Shown here: piece by piece, positions 13,388-14,558 of the stretch
How positions within the stretch are numbered: the stretch's first letter is position 1
Layout: each line of letters starts with the position of its first letter
Position numbers and translations under genes: made by a program
Assembly (NCBI GenBank): GCA_947479995.1
Contig: CANKBT010000036.1
Location: 1 to 14,558, forward strand
Origin: Frankiaceae bacterium
Lineage (GTDB): Bacteria; Actinomycetota; Actinomycetes; Mycobacteriales; SCTD01
DNA length: 14,558 bases
Direction of reading: 5' to 3'
Notes under the pieces: generated by a model
The model's database searches: none
Told to the model about the DNA's origin: nothing
What the model saw: only the letters and a program-made list of their open reading frames with translations

Positions 13388-13945
13388 GTGACGTGGACGC
13401 CGCCGCCCTGGGAGCCGCCGCTGTCGGGCACGGAGGTCGAGCACCTGCTGGGCTCGCTGACGCGCCTGCGGACCACCTTCCGCTGGAAGGCCGGGCACCT
13501 CGACGCCGCCGGCCTGGCCCTGCGGCTGCCGCCGTCGGCGCTGACGCTCGGCGGGCTGCTGCTGCACCTCGCGCTCGTGGAGGACCACACGACGGGGCTG
13601 AAGCTGCGCGGCGAGGAGCTGGTCGAGCCCTGGCGCACGCTCGGGCACGACGGCAGCCAGGGGTGGGAGTTCGGGCACGCCGCGGAGCTCGCCCCCGAGC
13701 GGCTCTACGCGCTCTACGACGACGCCGTCGTGCGCGCGGACGCCCGCGTGGCGCAGGCGCTGGCCGAGGGCGGCCTCGACGCCGACGCGGCCGTGGAGGG
13801 CGACGTCGGCCGGCACGCCTCGGTGCGCCGGGTGCTGTTCGACCTGCTCGAGGAGTACGGCCGGCACACCGGCCACGCCGACCTGCTGCGCGAGGCGGTC
13901 GACGGGGTCGTCGGCGAGGACCCGCCGGAGGACTGGGCGCCCTAG
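13388..13945 (+). CDS. DinB/DUF664 family metal-binding protein
   Basis: The 185-residue protein matches the DinB-like four-helix bundle (DUF664). Helix one contains HLLGSLTRLRTTFRWKAGHL. Probable metal-binding histidines are H60 (LLLHLALVEDH, with H67 nearby) and H160/H163 in EEYGRHTGHADLLRE near the C terminus, the usual DUF664 arrangement. DPPEDW at the end is also typical. Relatives include mycothiol- or bacillithiol-dependent transferases and maleylpyruvate isomerases, so a thiol-linked reaction is possible but unproven. GTG 13388 follows TAGGGT by six bases. Its TAG stop overlaps the TAG stop of the convergent TetR gene in a CTAG at 13942-13945. Confidence 0.87.
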   Translation: MTWTPPPWEPPLSGTEVEHLLGSLTRLRTTFRWKAGHLDAAGLALRLPPSALTLGGLLLHLALVEDHTTGLKLRGEELVEPWRTLGHDGSQGWEFGHAAELAPERLYALYDDAVVRADARVAQALAEGGLDADAAVEGDVGRHASVRRVLFDLLEEYGRHTGHADLLREAVDGVVGEDPPEDWAP

Positions 13946-14538
13946 CCCGGCGGCCGGTGCGCGTCGACCGCCACGCGCAGCCGCGCCTCGACCGAGGCGT
14001 CGTCGACCGGCAGCAGGCCGGCCACCAGCAGGCTGGCCAGGCCGTGGGCGGTGACCCAGCAGCTGTGCGCCAGCGCCTCGGCGTCGTCGGCGACGAGCGT
14101 GCCGGCCTCGAGGCACTCGGCGGCGGTCTGCACGACCCGGCCGAGGGTGCCGGCGCGGCAGGCCCGGCGCGTCTCCGGCCGCGGCGTGAAGCCGGCGATG
14201 GCCCGCCCGAACATCACCGAGAAGAACGCCGGCTCGGCGAGCGCGAAGGCGCAGTACGCGCGGCCGAAGGCCATGAGCCGCTCGGGGTCGCCGGGCGGGG
14301 GCGCCGCCGCCAGCGCCTGCTCGCCGACGGCCGCCAGCCGCGCGAAGCCCTCGGCGTACAGCGCGTCCGCCAGGCCCGGCTTGCCGCCGAACAGCGTGTA
14401 GACGATCTGCGTCGACCCGCCGGCCGCCGCCGCGACCCGCCGCAGCGTGAGCCCGTGCGGGCCCTCCTCCGCCAGCAGCCGCGCGGCGACCTCGAGCACG
14501 TGCGACCGGCGCGCGCCCTCGCTGGACAACGTCGTCAT
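13942..14538 (-). CDS. TetR/AcrR family transcriptional regulator
   Basis: The 198-residue protein has an N-terminal TetR DNA-binding domain: helix one VLEVAARLLAEEG (14-26), then the helix-turn-helix LTLRRVAAAAGGSTQIVYTLFGGKPGLADAL (30-60). The C-terminal ligand domain contains CWVTAHGLASLLVAG, like the WHG-type TetR C-terminal domain. The ligand is unknown. ATG 14538 is preceded at six bases by TATAAC, and a palindrome over both suggests that the protein represses its own gene. The likely targets are itself and whatever lies beyond the right edge of the window. There is no space for a terminator between it and the convergent DUF664 gene. Confidence 0.92.
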   Translation of the reverse strand: MTTLSSEGARRSHVLEVAARLLAEEGPHGLTLRRVAAAAGGSTQIVYTLFGGKPGLADALYAEGFARLAAVGEQALAAAPPPGDPERLMAFGRAYCAFALAEPAFFSVMFGRAIAGFTPRPETRRACRAGTLGRVVQTAAECLEAGTLVADDAEALAHSCWVTAHGLASLLVAGLLPVDDASVEARLRVAVDAHRPPG

Positions 14539-14549
14539 AACGCTGTTAT
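14537..14549. promoter_or_regulatory. Candidate TetR operator ATAACGCTGTTAT overlapping the tetR start
   Basis: ATAAC-GCT-GTTAT is a perfect 5-bp inverted repeat with three central bases, markedly AT-rich against the background. It covers most of the TATAAC -10 and reaches the first two bases of the tetR ATG. Palindromes of this form and position are usual for TetR-family autoregulation. Confidence 0.55.
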
Positions 14550-14550
14550 A
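14545..14550 (-). promoter_or_regulatory. -10 element TATAAC, leaderless promoter of the tetR gene
   Basis: On the minus strand TATAAC is one base from the TATAAT consensus and is followed by AGCGTT and then ATG 14538. There is no ribosome binding site. The -35 region would lie outside the window. Confidence 0.5.
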
Positions 14551-14558
14551 CCTCGACC

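Noticed and set aside
1..14558. Mobile element, prophage, CRISPR array, tRNA or rRNA
   Set aside because: No transposase, integrase, regular repeat array or cloverleaf-like sequence was seen. Codon and base composition are uniform, giving no sign of recent transfer.

Overview
The window reads as chromosomal DNA of a very GC-rich actinomycete (Actinomycetota; genus not identifiable from this sequence). The reasons are GC content of roughly three quarters, GTG as the commonest start codon, an L,D-transpeptidase of the actinobacterial Ig-plus-YkuD type, solo DUF families common in that phylum (DUF2254, DUF349, DUF664, DUF2256/DUF3253), and many genes with no Shine-Dalgarno sequence but a -10 hexamer ending six bases before the start codon. 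I see no rRNA, tRNA, CRISPR, insertion sequence, integrase or phage gene. All genes look intact, and the longest intergenic gap is about 115 bases.

Layout, left to right. (1) 2-448 (+): 3' end of a DUF2254 membrane-protein gene, followed by a nested GC hairpin (464-538). (2) 554-2123 (+): a class II, SIRT4-like sirtuin, then a solo B3/B4 (PheRS-beta editing-like) domain protein. (3) 2120-4402 (-): hotdog thioesterase, secreted five-motif B-type lectin, SAM methyltransferase. (4) 4428-6012 (-): DUF456 membrane protein, DUF2256/DUF3253 zinc-ribbon protein (4-base GTGA overlap), FrnE-type DsbA oxidoreductase. (5) 6042-9167 (-): MBL-fold hydrolase, small helix-turn-helix protein, and a RecQ-type helicase fused to a ComF-like phosphoribosyltransferase domain, overlapping the HTH gene by 25 bases. 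(6) 9206-11266 (-): acetoacetate-decarboxylase-like protein, then an L,D-transpeptidase with its own -35/-10 promoter. (7) 11358-12611 (+): DUF349 coiled-coil protein. (8) 12619-13314 (-): dienelactone hydrolase. (9) 13388-13945 (+): DinB/DUF664 protein. (10) 13942-14538 (-): TetR regulator whose likely operator covers its -10 and touches its start codon.

This is mostly housekeeping and accessory chromosomal content rather than one dedicated system. The most unusual protein is the RecQ-phosphoribosyltransferase fusion with its coupled HTH gene. The most striking DNA-level signals are the repeated leaderless-promoter geometry and the placement of every CTAG tetranucleotide I could find: all five lie at gene ends or in -10 boxes, and two of them serve as the shared stop of a convergent gene pair. 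Function calls come from motif recognition alone; no database search was run.
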